A stretch of 64,000 bases of DNA, taken from positions 558,001 through 622,000 of the forward strand of contig OY760134.1 of NCBI GenBank assembly GCA_963663145.1. Direction: 5' to 3'. Under the pieces are notes generated by a model. It saw only the letters and a list, made by a program, of their open reading frames with translations, made no database searches and was not told the DNA's origin. Origin of the DNA: Azotimanducus sp963663145 (GTDB taxonomy: Bacteria > Pseudomonadota > Gammaproteobacteria > Pseudomonadales > Azotimanducaceae). Positions 55,061 through 63,544 of the stretch are shown piece after piece. Position numbers and translations under genes: made by a program. Numbering within the stretch: the stretch's first letter is position 1; the number at the start of each line of letters is the position of its first letter.

Positions 55061-55137
55061 TTAAGTCCATGTGCACGGACTTGATCAAGAGATGTCTGGT
55101 GAACGCGGGGTCGTTCACCATGCCCGCACTTTCCGGG
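55055..55137. repeat. Hairpin element after the glutamine-synthetase gene, related to the rpoZ-spoT element
   Basis: First hairpin: left arm CTCT-GATTAAGTCC (55055-55068) pairs with GGACTTGATC (55077-55086) and AGAG (55088-55091), with one G-T pair and one bulged A. Its left arm matches CTCTGAATAAGTCC of the rpoZ-spoT element (2428-2441) in 13 of 14 positions. Second hairpin: TGGTGAACG (55097-55105) with CGTTCACCA (55112-55120), 9 bp perfect. A weak CCCG/CGGG follows. The synthetase stop codon lies inside the first left arm. Confidence 0.7.
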
Positions 55138-55148
55138 TTGTCTCTCGG

Positions 55149-55601
55149 CTAAGGGAGCGTGTCGTGGCCGCTCGTCTCCGCATTTGGGCGAGTCACCACA
55201 TAGCAGCCGACGCACAACAGAATTGCGCCCAAGAACATGGGCACAGACCAGCCTTCAATGCTCAGTGCCGCAATAACGGTGGCAACCACCATAGCGCTCA
55301 CGGCAAGCGCTTTGGCACGCCTCGAAATGGCGCCATGCCGCTGCCATGCACTCAAGGCTGGCCCGAATCTCGGATGCGCAAGGAGCTTCGCCGCGAGTCG
55401 TGGCGACCCGCGCGTGAAGCAGGCCAGCGCTAAGATAAGAAACAAGGTCGTCGGCAAAAGCGGCACGAAGGCACCAATCGCACCGACGGCAACGCACACG
55501 CATCCAAGCGTTCTCCATGCAAGCACGGCGAACCGAGGCTTAGAGCTCGCGCTTGCGTTGATGTCGCTCGTATGATCCAAGCCGGACTCGCGATCAAGCA
55601 T
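55149..55601 (-). CDS. YbaN/DUF454 family inner-membrane protein
   Basis: This 150-residue protein has the DUF454 pattern WRTLGCVCVAVGAIGAFVPL (first helix), LPTTLFLILALACFTRGSPR, and a cytoplasmic loop LLAHPRFGPALSAWQRHGAI with two C-terminal helices. Such genes often neighbour heme-uptake genes. ATG 55601 lies within the last codons of the heme-oxygenase gene, so coupled translation is likely. The longer upstream frame is discounted. Confidence 0.82.
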   Translation of the reverse strand: MLDRESGLDHTSDINASASSKPRFAVLAWRTLGCVCVAVGAIGAFVPLLPTTLFLILALACFTRGSPRLAAKLLAHPRFGPALSAWQRHGAISRRAKALAVSAMVVATVIAALSIEGWSVPMFLGAILLCVGCYVVTRPNAETSGHDTLP

Positions 55602-56295
55602 GGGTGGATTCCCAGTCCGATTTATACTGTTTAGTGAGTTGGGTTTCAATAGCCTCCGACAGCGCAATGTTGCAACGAAACGCCTGCGCCGACTCATCAA
55701 GTATCTCGTCGTGATTGTTCAGCACTTCGCCGGCCTCGTCGATACGCGCACGGTAGGAGGCAATGAACCCACCGATGTCTTGAATGTCCGGAAAGTCAAA
55801 AAAGCTCAACGCCTTCGGCTTCAGTGACAGGCGCTTCGCGAGTTGTGCGCGCAGGACGCGACCACCATTTAAGTCGCCAAGATATCGTGTGTAGGCATGG
55901 GCGATCAGGCGTGCGCCATCGCCCGCGGCGGCCGAGCGCACGCGTTTTGCGTAGTGATCGGCAGCGGCCAGCGCAGGCGGTTGAAACATGATAGTTGCGG
56001 AAAGGTGCTCAAGATCGGATCGGATCGCTTCTGCGCGATAGACGGCGGGTAACGCAAGTAGGCCGACTCCGCCGTTCTGCGCATGGGCGGCGAGCGCATT
56101 CTCCATCTCTTGATAGACAGGAAGCAGACTCCTGAGCAGAAAAATGTAGCCGTGAATTGTGGCGCGACCTCTCAGCAGAGCGCCGACAAACCCGGAGCGT
56201 TCCGCCTCACGGTGAAGGATACGCGTTCGTTCGCGGAGCGCTACACAGAGAGCTTCCGCTAGGCTCGCATCGTCAGTTCGGTGCGCAATTGTCAA
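55594..56295 (-). CDS. hemO: Heme oxygenase (HemO-like)
   Basis: This 233-residue protein opens heme to biliverdin and releases iron. The proximal histidine is in RTRILHREAERSGFV, and the distal helix glycines in HAYTRYLGDLNGGRVLRAQL. The start is TTG 56295, chosen because a perfect AAGGAGGT lies five bases upstream; the TTG 10 codons earlier has none. The TTG overlaps the TGA of a small upstream ORF. It is downstream of the heme receptor gene and upstream of the YbaN-like gene, all leftward. Confidence 0.88.
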   Translation of the reverse strand: MTIAHRTDDASLAEALCVALRERTRILHREAERSGFVGALLRGRATIHGYIFLLRSLLPVYQEMENALAAHAQNGGVGLLALPAVYRAEAIRSDLEHLSATIMFQPPALAAADHYAKRVRSAAAGDGARLIAHAYTRYLGDLNGGRVLRAQLAKRLSLKPKALSFFDFPDIQDIGGFIASYRARIDEAGEVLNNHDEILDESAQAFRCNIALSEAIETQLTKQYKSDWESTHA

Positions 56296-56450
56296 TTCGG
56301 ACCTCCTTTTGACCCTTGCACGCAACCGGGGTTGGCGTCGGGTGTTCCGCTCGGACGTGAATCCGATGCCCTCGATGGCGCAGTGGCCCGACTAAACTCA
56401 GCCTCGGAGGCTTGGCAGGCAAATTCCACAAATTCGGGCATCAAAGACAT
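56292..56450 (-). CDS. Possible 52-residue leader ORF coupled to heme oxygenase
   Basis: An ORF too short for ordinary prediction begins ATG 56450 (MSLMPEFVEFACQASEAEFS) and ends GCVQGSKGGPN. Its TGA overlaps the TTG start of hemO (TTGA), and the hemO Shine-Dalgarno lies in its last codons. It does not match HemP or another known family. The Shine-Dalgarno for its own ATG is weak (GAG). It could be a coupling leader or chance open frame in the 223-base gap. Confidence 0.35.
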   Translation of the reverse strand: MSLMPEFVEFACQASEAEFSRATAPSRASDSRPSGTPDANPGCVQGSKGGPN

Positions 56451-56518
56451 GTTCTCGGATATTCTCGCTGGCCGAAGTGCGCAGCGCCCGGCAACATCGG
56501 TGGGCGGTCATTCCAAAG

Positions 56519-58723
56519 TCAGGTGCCAAGCTGCCAAGTCACGGCGAACTTATAGTTTCGTCCGGGCTCGGAGACATCTTGGAAAACACGCTCGTAGTCC
56601 TCATCAATCAAATTGTCAATGCCTAAGTCGATACGCAAACGCTGCCGCGCAATGCGAGGTCGCCAAGTCGCATAGAGATCGACTACGCTATACCCGTCGC
56701 GTTCCTCAACGACGATGAGACCGCCGCTGGCAGTAAGACCATCAATATTGTTGGTTCCAGCGGCACGCCGCTTGAAGTCGTCAGCAATATGCAAGCGCAG
56801 ACCAAGCCTCGCGTCCGCCTCAGGCAGGTTCAACCCAACATCAAGAGCCGCACGGTCGGGTGTCAGCGAACCCAAATCTTCCCCAGTCGACCTATCTGAG
56901 CCTTCAATGCTGGCAAATGCCAGACGCGCGTACAGCCTTGCCGCCCGGTAGCTGAGCTCCGCTTCCCAACCCGACAGTTCGGCCTCGCTGATGTTGGCGG
57001 ATTCGGTTGTGCCGAAAGTGCATGGTTGAAAGAACGGCGGCACGAAGCACGATGGATCCGGTCGCGAAGTAACGTTGATTCCGATCAGATCATCGGCTTC
57101 AATATCGAAGCGGCTCAACTTGAGCTGAGCTCGGTCTCCCTCGGCAAAGATGCCGGAGAAATCAAACCCAAAGCCGAACTCGAAGGTCTCAGTCTGCTCA
57201 GGCACCAGATCCGCATTGGACGTGAAGTTGTTGGAGGCGAACACGAAGGAGCCCCGCATCGGGTTAAACAGCACCGGGTGCGGTACGCTAAAGTGCACAC
57301 CCGAGAGGTACAACTCATTGACCGACGGAGCACGGAAAGCTTGCGAGTAGGAGGCGAAAAGGTTCAACCAGCCGAGCGAGGCGGGCGAAAAGCTTGCGGA
57401 GAAACGCGACGACACCGCCTCGTCTTGGTTCTTCTCCGCGCTCACCGCGCCGGACGAATTATCGAAGCGGTCGTAACGGACACCGGGAATCAAAAGAAAT
57501 CGTCCAGCAGAGGTATCCATCAAAGCCTCTAACTGACCGTACACGCCGATAAACTCGCTCTCGGCATCCGGCACACCGTTGCGGTTGCCGTCTGCAGAGC
57601 GATTGTCCGCGCCATTCTGCGCATCCCGGTACCAGTCGGCGCCGACAGTCAGTGTGGTGTCCACGCCACCAAGCGCGATGCGTGATGCGTTACGCAGGTT
57701 GAATCCGACCGTATCGACTTCGCGAACGGTCTTTCGGGGCAGTGTTGGGTCGAACTCGCCAACATCGGCGTTCGACAGGTATGCCGTCATGTCGACGGCG
57801 AGCCAGTCGTTGTCCACTGGATAGTAGGCGAGACCTGCCTTGAAGGTGTTTGAATCGATGTCCTTGTCAACCTCGCGATCAAGCAAATCGTTGCCCGTGC
57901 CCAGTACGCCTTGACCGTTGTTCGGTTCGATCGCCTTGTTCCCGAATCGCTGCCATGAAAAGTCAATCGAGAGCGCCTCCGAGAGCGTTTGGCGCCCTTT
58001 GATCAGTGCGGTATCGATCTCGTCGTTCGACGGCAGGTCAATACCGGAGCCGAGCGAGATGTCGCCCGATTGTCGAATGCCGAAGCTCGCAATGCCATCA
58101 AATCCGCCTCGGCGCGCAAACGCGGTGGCCGACCCAAGCGCCTCGTCGTTGACGCTCTGATAGCCCGTGCGAAACCGAAAGCCCCAAGGCTGATCTGACA
58201 AGTCGGATGCCGTCACACTCTCGATCGCGAGCACCCCGCCGACCGCGCCCGATCCATACAGCGCCGAGGACCCGCCGCGCAAGACCTCTGCCCTGCCAAC
58301 TAATTCTGGATCAACGAAGAAGCGGCCATCGTGGGCGGAAATAAAGTTCTGACGCGCACCGTCAAGGAGCACCAGAACGTTCTCGCCGGTCAAACCACGA
58401 ATGGCTGGCAATTCACCTGTTCGCCGCGGCCCACCGCGGAAATCCAGTCCGGGCACGTCGCGCAGCGCATCTGCAATTGAAGACGGCGCACGCGCCTCTA
58501 GTTCATCTCGGTCGACAACGGTGACATGCCCCGGAAAATCAAACACCGGGAGCGGATTCGTGGTGCCATAGACGGTCATCGTCTCTATCTGCTCTTCACT
58601 CTGATCTTGGAGACTCTCTGACCCCTTCTGATCGTTCGCGAGCGTGGCATTGCCGGCAAATGCCGCCAAAAGGATTGACCCCCAAAGCATCGCCGCGACT
58701 TTCGTCCGTACACCTGCAGCCAC
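56519..58723 (-). CDS. TonB-dependent heme/hemoglobin receptor (HemR-type)
   Basis: This 734-residue receptor has a signal peptide (MLWGSILLAAFAGNATLAND segment) and plug (ADALRDVPGLDFRGGPRRTG; LRGGSSALYGSGAVGGVLAI). It carries the FRAP box SQAFRAPSVNELY followed by NADLVPEQTETFEFG, the pair of motifs diagnostic of heme receptors. Barrel end YKFAVTWQLGT. GTG 58723 has GAGGA eight bases upstream; longer frames have no homology. It leads the heme-uptake transcript. Confidence 0.9.
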   Translation of the reverse strand: MAAGVRTKVAAMLWGSILLAAFAGNATLANDQKGSESLQDQSEEQIETMTVYGTTNPLPVFDFPGHVTVVDRDELEARAPSSIADALRDVPGLDFRGGPRRTGELPAIRGLTGENVLVLLDGARQNFISAHDGRFFVDPELVGRAEVLRGGSSALYGSGAVGGVLAIESVTASDLSDQPWGFRFRTGYQSVNDEALGSATAFARRGGFDGIASFGIRQSGDISLGSGIDLPSNDEIDTALIKGRQTLSEALSIDFSWQRFGNKAIEPNNGQGVLGTGNDLLDREVDKDIDSNTFKAGLAYYPVDNDWLAVDMTAYLSNADVGEFDPTLPRKTVREVDTVGFNLRNASRIALGGVDTTLTVGADWYRDAQNGADNRSADGNRNGVPDAESEFIGVYGQLEALMDTSAGRFLLIPGVRYDRFDNSSGAVSAEKNQDEAVSSRFSASFSPASLGWLNLFASYSQAFRAPSVNELYLSGVHFSVPHPVLFNPMRGSFVFASNNFTSNADLVPEQTETFEFGFGFDFSGIFAEGDRAQLKLSRFDIEADDLIGINVTSRPDPSCFVPPFFQPCTFGTTESANISEAELSGWEAELSYRAARLYARLAFASIEGSDRSTGEDLGSLTPDRAALDVGLNLPEADARLGLRLHIADDFKRRAAGTNNIDGLTASGGLIVVEERDGYSVVDLYATWRPRIARQRLRIDLGIDNLIDEDYERVFQDVSEPGRNYKFAVTWQLGT

Positions 58724-58755
58724 GATTGAATTCCTCACCGCTAATGTAACTGCGC

Positions 58756-58784
58756 ATCTAAACACGAGTGTAAATGATTCGCAA
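58756..58784 (-). promoter_or_regulatory. Candidate promoter with Fur-like box for the heme cluster
   Basis: On the minus strand TTGCGA (58784-58779), 17 bases, then TTAGAT (58761-58756) resemble -35 and -10 boxes about 35 bases before the receptor start. TGTAAATGATTCGCA (58769-58783) matches the Fur 7-1-7 palindrome TGATAATGATTATCA at 11 of 15 positions and overlaps the -35 box. Iron control is the expected logic. The rest of the 423-base gap up to 59146 shows no gene I can support. Confidence 0.5.
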
Positions 58785-59146
58785 CAACCTTTCTTCCGTT
58801 CATGTCCCGCACGCCAACGCCGAGACCGTCGGCGCCTTGACCGGCCTCGGTGGAACGGGCACTTTCGTCGCGTTAGACTCGATTCGGTGCGCACAGCGGT
58901 TACACTCATGTCGCCATCTGGTCTCCTTGAAGAACCCTCAAGGGTGCTCGGCAACATTGTGAAGCAGGTGGGCGATGTTCTTGAGCAGGCCACCAAGGGG
59001 TTGCAGTCTGTTCGCTTGAAGCGACCCGAGGAGTTTTCAAGCACTGGTCTCGAGGCGGACTGTGCATTAAAAGCGTATAGGCTGAGAAGCAGCAATAGCG
59101 CGTCGGGCATAGTCTCGATTTCCTTCCGAAACACATCAAGCAGTCG

Positions 59147-60676
59147 TTGACCGCATACGACACAATCATCTTGGGAGCCGGGCACAACGGCCTCGTGTGC
59201 GCGGGTTATCTCGCCAAAGGCGGGCAGCGGGTGTTGGTCTTGGAGGCTCGGCACGCCTGCGGTGGACTTGCGGCAAGCTACGAGTTTCACAAGGGGTTTC
59301 GCGCTTGCCTAGCGCAGCATGTCGGTCACTTCCCTGATCGTATCGTTCGCGACCTGAATCTCGCCAAGCACGGATTCTCGCCCGTTCACGCCGCACCTGA
59401 CCTGATCTGGCTGAGCCCGGACGGCCAGCATATTCGACTCGCAGAGAACCGTCTCTCCGGCGTCACGCAAGCCGAGCAGCGGGCGTACAACAGGTACAGT
59501 CGCCTGATGAATCGCTTCGCCGCCATGCTCGCACCTTTTTGGCTGAAGACGGTTCCGCCGATCGGTCACAATTCTCTTTCCGAGATGCTGTCCTTCGCCG
59601 AGCTCGGTCTCAAGCTGCGCCTGCTTGGCAAGGATGACATGCGCGAGTTCTTTCGCGTGGTGACCCTGCCCATGCACGACCTCATGGACGAATTCCTCAC
59701 TCATCCGGGACTCAAGGCCATGCTCTCTTGGGACGGTCTCATCGGCTCCCGCCAAGCACCACGCTCCCCGAACAATTCGGTGATTCAGCTCCTGTATCGC
59801 TCGGCAAGCAATACATCAAAGAGCCTTGAGGTTGAATCGCTCATCTCGGCCTTGTGCGAGTCGGCACTAGAACGCTCAGTCGAAATTCGCACTGCCGCCC
59901 GAGTGGTGAACATTCAAGTCGAGCCCGGGTCGCAAGGTCTCCGTACCCTTGGCGTGCAGCTCGAAGATGGCGAAACCATTTGCGCGCAGCGAGTCGTCTC
60001 TTCGGCCGATCCCAAAACCACCTTCCTCAAGCTCCTCGGCGCGGAGTGCCTAGAGATCGAATTCACCAATCGAATTCAACGCATACGAGACCGTGGCTTG
60101 GTCTCCAAACTCCACTTGGCGCTCGATGGTCTGCCGAGCTTTACTGGTCTTGAGAATCCGAGCGGGCGCTTGATCCTCGCGCCTGACATGGACTCGATTG
60201 AATACGCCTATGATCATGCCAAGTACGGTGATTTGCCGGATCTGCCGGTACTCGAAATCACAATCCCGAGCCTCTCCAATTCGGGCTTGGCCCCGGAGGG
60301 TCAACACGTCTTATCGGCCAATATTCTTTACACGCCCTATCAATTGCGCGACGGCTGGAACGAGGCCGCAAGAAGGCTACTCTTCGATCGGGCGATGGAT
60401 GTGCTGGAAAGTTACGCACCCGGGCTGCGGCAACGCGTCCTCGGTCACGAACTCCTCACTCCGCTGGATCTCGAAGCCCGATTCAACACCAGCGGCGGAC
60501 ACTGGCATCACGGCGACCTCGCGCTCGACCAGCTCATCATGATGCGTCCCACCTACGGGGCCGCGCAGTATCGAACGCCCATTCAGGGACTCTACCTCTG
60601 CGGCGCCGGATCGCATCCCGGTGGCGATGTCACCGGCATCCCGGGACACAATGCGGCCAAGGAGATTCTCTCGTGA
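59147..60676 (+). CDS. PYROXD2/phytoene-desaturase-like FAD oxidoreductase
   Basis: This 509-residue flavoprotein starts TAYDTIILGAGHNGLVCAGY (dinucleotide fold) with VLEARHACGGLAASYEFHKG. It ends with the FAD block GLYLCGAGSHPGGDVTGIPG, close to the 37377-38972 gene. Start TTG 59147, without a clear ribosome site. Its stop overlaps the GTG of the next paralogue (GTGA), so the pair is translationally coupled and may form a heteromer. Confidence 0.85.
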   Translation: MTAYDTIILGAGHNGLVCAGYLAKGGQRVLVLEARHACGGLAASYEFHKGFRACLAQHVGHFPDRIVRDLNLAKHGFSPVHAAPDLIWLSPDGQHIRLAENRLSGVTQAEQRAYNRYSRLMNRFAAMLAPFWLKTVPPIGHNSLSEMLSFAELGLKLRLLGKDDMREFFRVVTLPMHDLMDEFLTHPGLKAMLSWDGLIGSRQAPRSPNNSVIQLLYRSASNTSKSLEVESLISALCESALERSVEIRTAARVVNIQVEPGSQGLRTLGVQLEDGETICAQRVVSSADPKTTFLKLLGAECLEIEFTNRIQRIRDRGLVSKLHLALDGLPSFTGLENPSGRLILAPDMDSIEYAYDHAKYGDLPDLPVLEITIPSLSNSGLAPEGQHVLSANILYTPYQLRDGWNEAARRLLFDRAMDVLESYAPGLRQRVLGHELLTPLDLEARFNTSGGHWHHGDLALDQLIMMRPTYGAAQYRTPIQGLYLCGAGSHPGGDVTGIPGHNAAKEILS

Positions 60677-62292
60677 AGCGGTTCGACGCCATCATCATAG
60701 GTGCCGGTCACAACGGACTGACCAACGCCGCCTATCTGGCCAAGGCCGGCCTCGATGTGCTCGTCGTCGAGAAGAACGACTATATCGGCGGCGCGGCGGT
60801 CTCGCGCGAACTCTACGAAGGCTGGATCTACTCGAACTGCTCTTATGTGTGCAGCATAATGCGCCAGGCTCTGCACAGGGACCTCGACCTCAGTCGCCAC
60901 GGACTCATGCTGATCCCCTATCTTGGCACCGTCAATTTCGGTCATGGAGGTAATCATCTGATCGGTTATCACAGCAGCGAGGCCGCCTACAACGAACTCA
61001 AGAGGCATTCGCGCCACGACGCGGACGCCATGTTTCGTATCCAAGCGGACCTCAATCGGTACGCGCTGGTGATCAGAAAGACGCTCTTGAGAACCCCGCC
61101 CGACCCGGCGCGGCTCAGGATACGGGACATCCAAGAACTGCTCTTCCTTGCACGGCAATTCTGGGCGCTCGGCGAGAAGGAAATATATGAGTACGTGCGC
61201 TTCTTCACCTTGAGCGCGGCGGACTTCCTAGACGAATACTTTGAAACCGACCTCATCAAATCCTCCATGGCAAGTTCCGGCATCATCGGCACCGCCTTGG
61301 GCGTCTACTCTCCCGGTTCCTCCTACATACTGCTTCACCATGTGATGGGCGATGTCGATGGCAACATTGGCGCTTGGGGACTCGCCCGTGGCGGCATGGG
61401 CGCCATCTCCAAGGCGCTTCATTCCGCACTTCAATCATTCGGCGGCGAGGTGCGCACCAATGCCGAGGTCGAGTGCATTCTCGTCAAGGGCGGACGCGCG
61501 ACAGGTGTGGTGCTCACAAGCGGCGAAGAGATTCAGGCGAAGATCGTGGTTTCGAACCTTGACGCTAGGCGCACCTTCACCAAGATCATGGACAAGAACG
61601 ACCTTCCGCCGGGCATCTACGAGAAGGCCAAAAACTACAAGTTTCATGGTTCTTCGGGAAAGGTGAACATCGCCCTCGACGGCTTGCCCAGGTTCACCAA
61701 TCTGCCAGACAACCCCTATATCAATCGCGGCTCGCAGGTCTACCCGGGGTCCATGCAGACCTTGGAGCGCGCCTATGACTGCTGGAAGCATGGTCGTTGG
61801 TCGGACGTGCCCTTCATCGAATCCATCATTCCGTCCGCTTGGGATCCGACTGTCGCTCCGCCCGGCAAGCATTGGATGTCGAACTTCATCCAGTATTGCC
61901 CGGCGGAGCTCGCCGATGGCCCTTGGACCCCGGAAAAGCGCCATCAGTTTGGTCAGACGGTAGTCAATAGAATCGAAGAGCACAGCCCAGGGTTCAAAGA
62001 CCTCATACTGCACATGGAGGTTCGAACGCCGCATGAGATTGAACAGGAGGTGGGCCTCACCGAGGGCAATATCTTTCAAGGGGAACTCACCATCGACCAA
62101 CTCTTGTTCAACCGACCCTTTCCGGGGTACGCCCAGTATCGAATGCCGATCAAGCGCATGTACATGTGCGGCTCTTCGACCCATCCCGGTGGTGGTGTCT
62201 CCTCCGCCTGCGGCGCCAATGCCGCGAGGGAGATCCTCATGGACTTGAGTAAGCCGAACACGGTGCCTGAGGACGACTGCTACGATGAGTAA
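60673..62292 (+). CDS. PYROXD2/phytoene-desaturase-like FAD oxidoreductase, second subunit or paralogue
   Basis: This 539-residue protein is similar in plan to the preceding gene: AIIIGAGHNGLTNAAYLAKA, VVEKNDYIGGAAVSRELYEG, GNIGAWGLARGGMGAISKAL, and C-terminal RMYMCGSSTHPGGGVSSACG. It lies nine bases before the GcvT-like gene. Operon context with a tetrahydrofolate-type aminomethyltransferase suggests dehydrogenation and demethylation of an N-methylated amine, but the substrate is inferred only. Confidence 0.85.
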   Translation: MKRFDAIIIGAGHNGLTNAAYLAKAGLDVLVVEKNDYIGGAAVSRELYEGWIYSNCSYVCSIMRQALHRDLDLSRHGLMLIPYLGTVNFGHGGNHLIGYHSSEAAYNELKRHSRHDADAMFRIQADLNRYALVIRKTLLRTPPDPARLRIRDIQELLFLARQFWALGEKEIYEYVRFFTLSAADFLDEYFETDLIKSSMASSGIIGTALGVYSPGSSYILLHHVMGDVDGNIGAWGLARGGMGAISKALHSALQSFGGEVRTNAEVECILVKGGRATGVVLTSGEEIQAKIVVSNLDARRTFTKIMDKNDLPPGIYEKAKNYKFHGSSGKVNIALDGLPRFTNLPDNPYINRGSQVYPGSMQTLERAYDCWKHGRWSDVPFIESIIPSAWDPTVAPPGKHWMSNFIQYCPAELADGPWTPEKRHQFGQTVVNRIEEHSPGFKDLILHMEVRTPHEIEQEVGLTEGNIFQGELTIDQLLFNRPFPGYAQYRMPIKRMYMCGSSTHPGGGVSSACGANAAREILMDLSKPNTVPEDDCYDE

Positions 62293-62300
62293 TCCTCACG

Positions 62301-63509
62301 ATGATTAATTTCGACCGATCGCAAGAAGAGGCCAAGCCGACCCCCTTTTATCCGCGGCTTGCCGAATACAACATCAAAGGGGGCTGGTCGGCTTGGAACG
62401 GCTACAAGCTGGCCGAGTATTACTACGATGCCGAACTTGAGTACTTCAAGGTGCGCAATACCTGCGGCACCTACGATATTTCAGCCATGCAAAAGTACTT
62501 CATCAGCGGGCCGGATGCGGAGGCCATGCTCAACCGCATGGTCACCAGGGACGTCACCAAGATGAGCGTCGGACGAGTGAGCTATGTGCTCTGGTGTACC
62601 GATGAAGGTCGGCTTATCGATGACGGCACGATCTTTCGTCTGTCCGAAGATGAATTCATGCTCACCTGCAGCAGCCCGTCTACCGCTTGGCTACGAAAGA
62701 GCTGCTTCGGCTTCGACAATCTTGCGGTGAGTGATCGCAGCGACAGTCTCGCCGCCCTTTCGCTGCAGGGGCCAACCTCCTGTGCGGTGCTGCAACAAAT
62801 GGGGCTCGCGGGTATTGAAACCGTCAAGCCCTTCGAGATTCGGCACTTCGACTTCATGGGCACATCGCTGATGGTTTCGCGCACCGGCTTTACCGGTGAT
62901 CTCGGCTATGAATTCTGGGTGGAACCCGATCAAGCGCTCGCGCTCTGGGACGCACTCTACGCTGCCGGCAGCGATTACGGCATACATCCGTTTGGAGAAG
63001 AAGCCACCAATTGGCTGCGTTTGGAAGCGGGATTCGTCATGCCCGGCTACGAATTCAACGAGGCGCTCAAGACCGTTCATTACCAGCATGATCAGACCCC
63101 ATTCGAACTCGGCCTCGACTGGATGGTGGACTTCAAGAAGCCGCACTTCAACGGCCGCGCCGCGCTCTTGGAAGAATCCAAGCGCGGTCCGCGCTACCGG
63201 CTCACCAAGCTGGATATCGAAGGCAACAAACCGGCACAGGGCTCGTTCATTTACAACAGCAAGCAGTGCAGCCAACAAGTAGGCTACGTGACATCCGGGA
63301 TTTGGTCGCCTGTGGTCAAGGCCAACATCGCCCTCGCCATGATCGAATCCAAGCACCTCTCGGGTGAGCTTTGGGCCGAAATCGATTACGAAAAGGAACT
63401 GCGCAAATACAGCAAAGTCGCCCGCTGCCAGATCAAAACCACGCCTTTCTGGACCCCATCCCACGCCAAACAAACCCCACCAGGCGACGACTCCGCCGAT
63501 CCAAGCTAA
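62301..63509 (+). CDS. GcvT-like aminomethyltransferase family protein
   Basis: This 402-residue protein has the GcvT fold: EYFKVRNTCGTYDISAMQKY, LNRMVTRDVTKMSVGRVSYV, SLAALSLQGPTSCAVLQQMG, SRTGFTGDLGYEFWVEPDQA (aspartate/glutamate of the folate site), RLEAGFVMPGYEFNEA, and a C-terminal beta-barrel. Stand-alone GcvT-like proteins often accept one-carbon units from N-demethylation onto tetrahydrofolate. It is the last gene of the PYROXD2 pair transcript. The MetF-like gene 9 kb away may process the folate product. Confidence 0.87.
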   Translation: MINFDRSQEEAKPTPFYPRLAEYNIKGGWSAWNGYKLAEYYYDAELEYFKVRNTCGTYDISAMQKYFISGPDAEAMLNRMVTRDVTKMSVGRVSYVLWCTDEGRLIDDGTIFRLSEDEFMLTCSSPSTAWLRKSCFGFDNLAVSDRSDSLAALSLQGPTSCAVLQQMGLAGIETVKPFEIRHFDFMGTSLMVSRTGFTGDLGYEFWVEPDQALALWDALYAAGSDYGIHPFGEEATNWLRLEAGFVMPGYEFNEALKTVHYQHDQTPFELGLDWMVDFKKPHFNGRAALLEESKRGPRYRLTKLDIEGNKPAQGSFIYNSKQCSQQVGYVTSGIWSPVVKANIALAMIESKHLSGELWAEIDYEKELRKYSKVARCQIKTTPFWTPSHAKQTPPGDDSADPS

Positions 63510-63544
63510 AATCCCCAAGATTGACGAAACCCAAGAGGAACGCG

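Noticed and set aside
58644..59150. Plus-strand ORF of 168 codons upstream of the flavoprotein pair
   Set aside because: No recognisable domain, and it overlaps the heme receptor signal-peptide region and promoter on the other strand.
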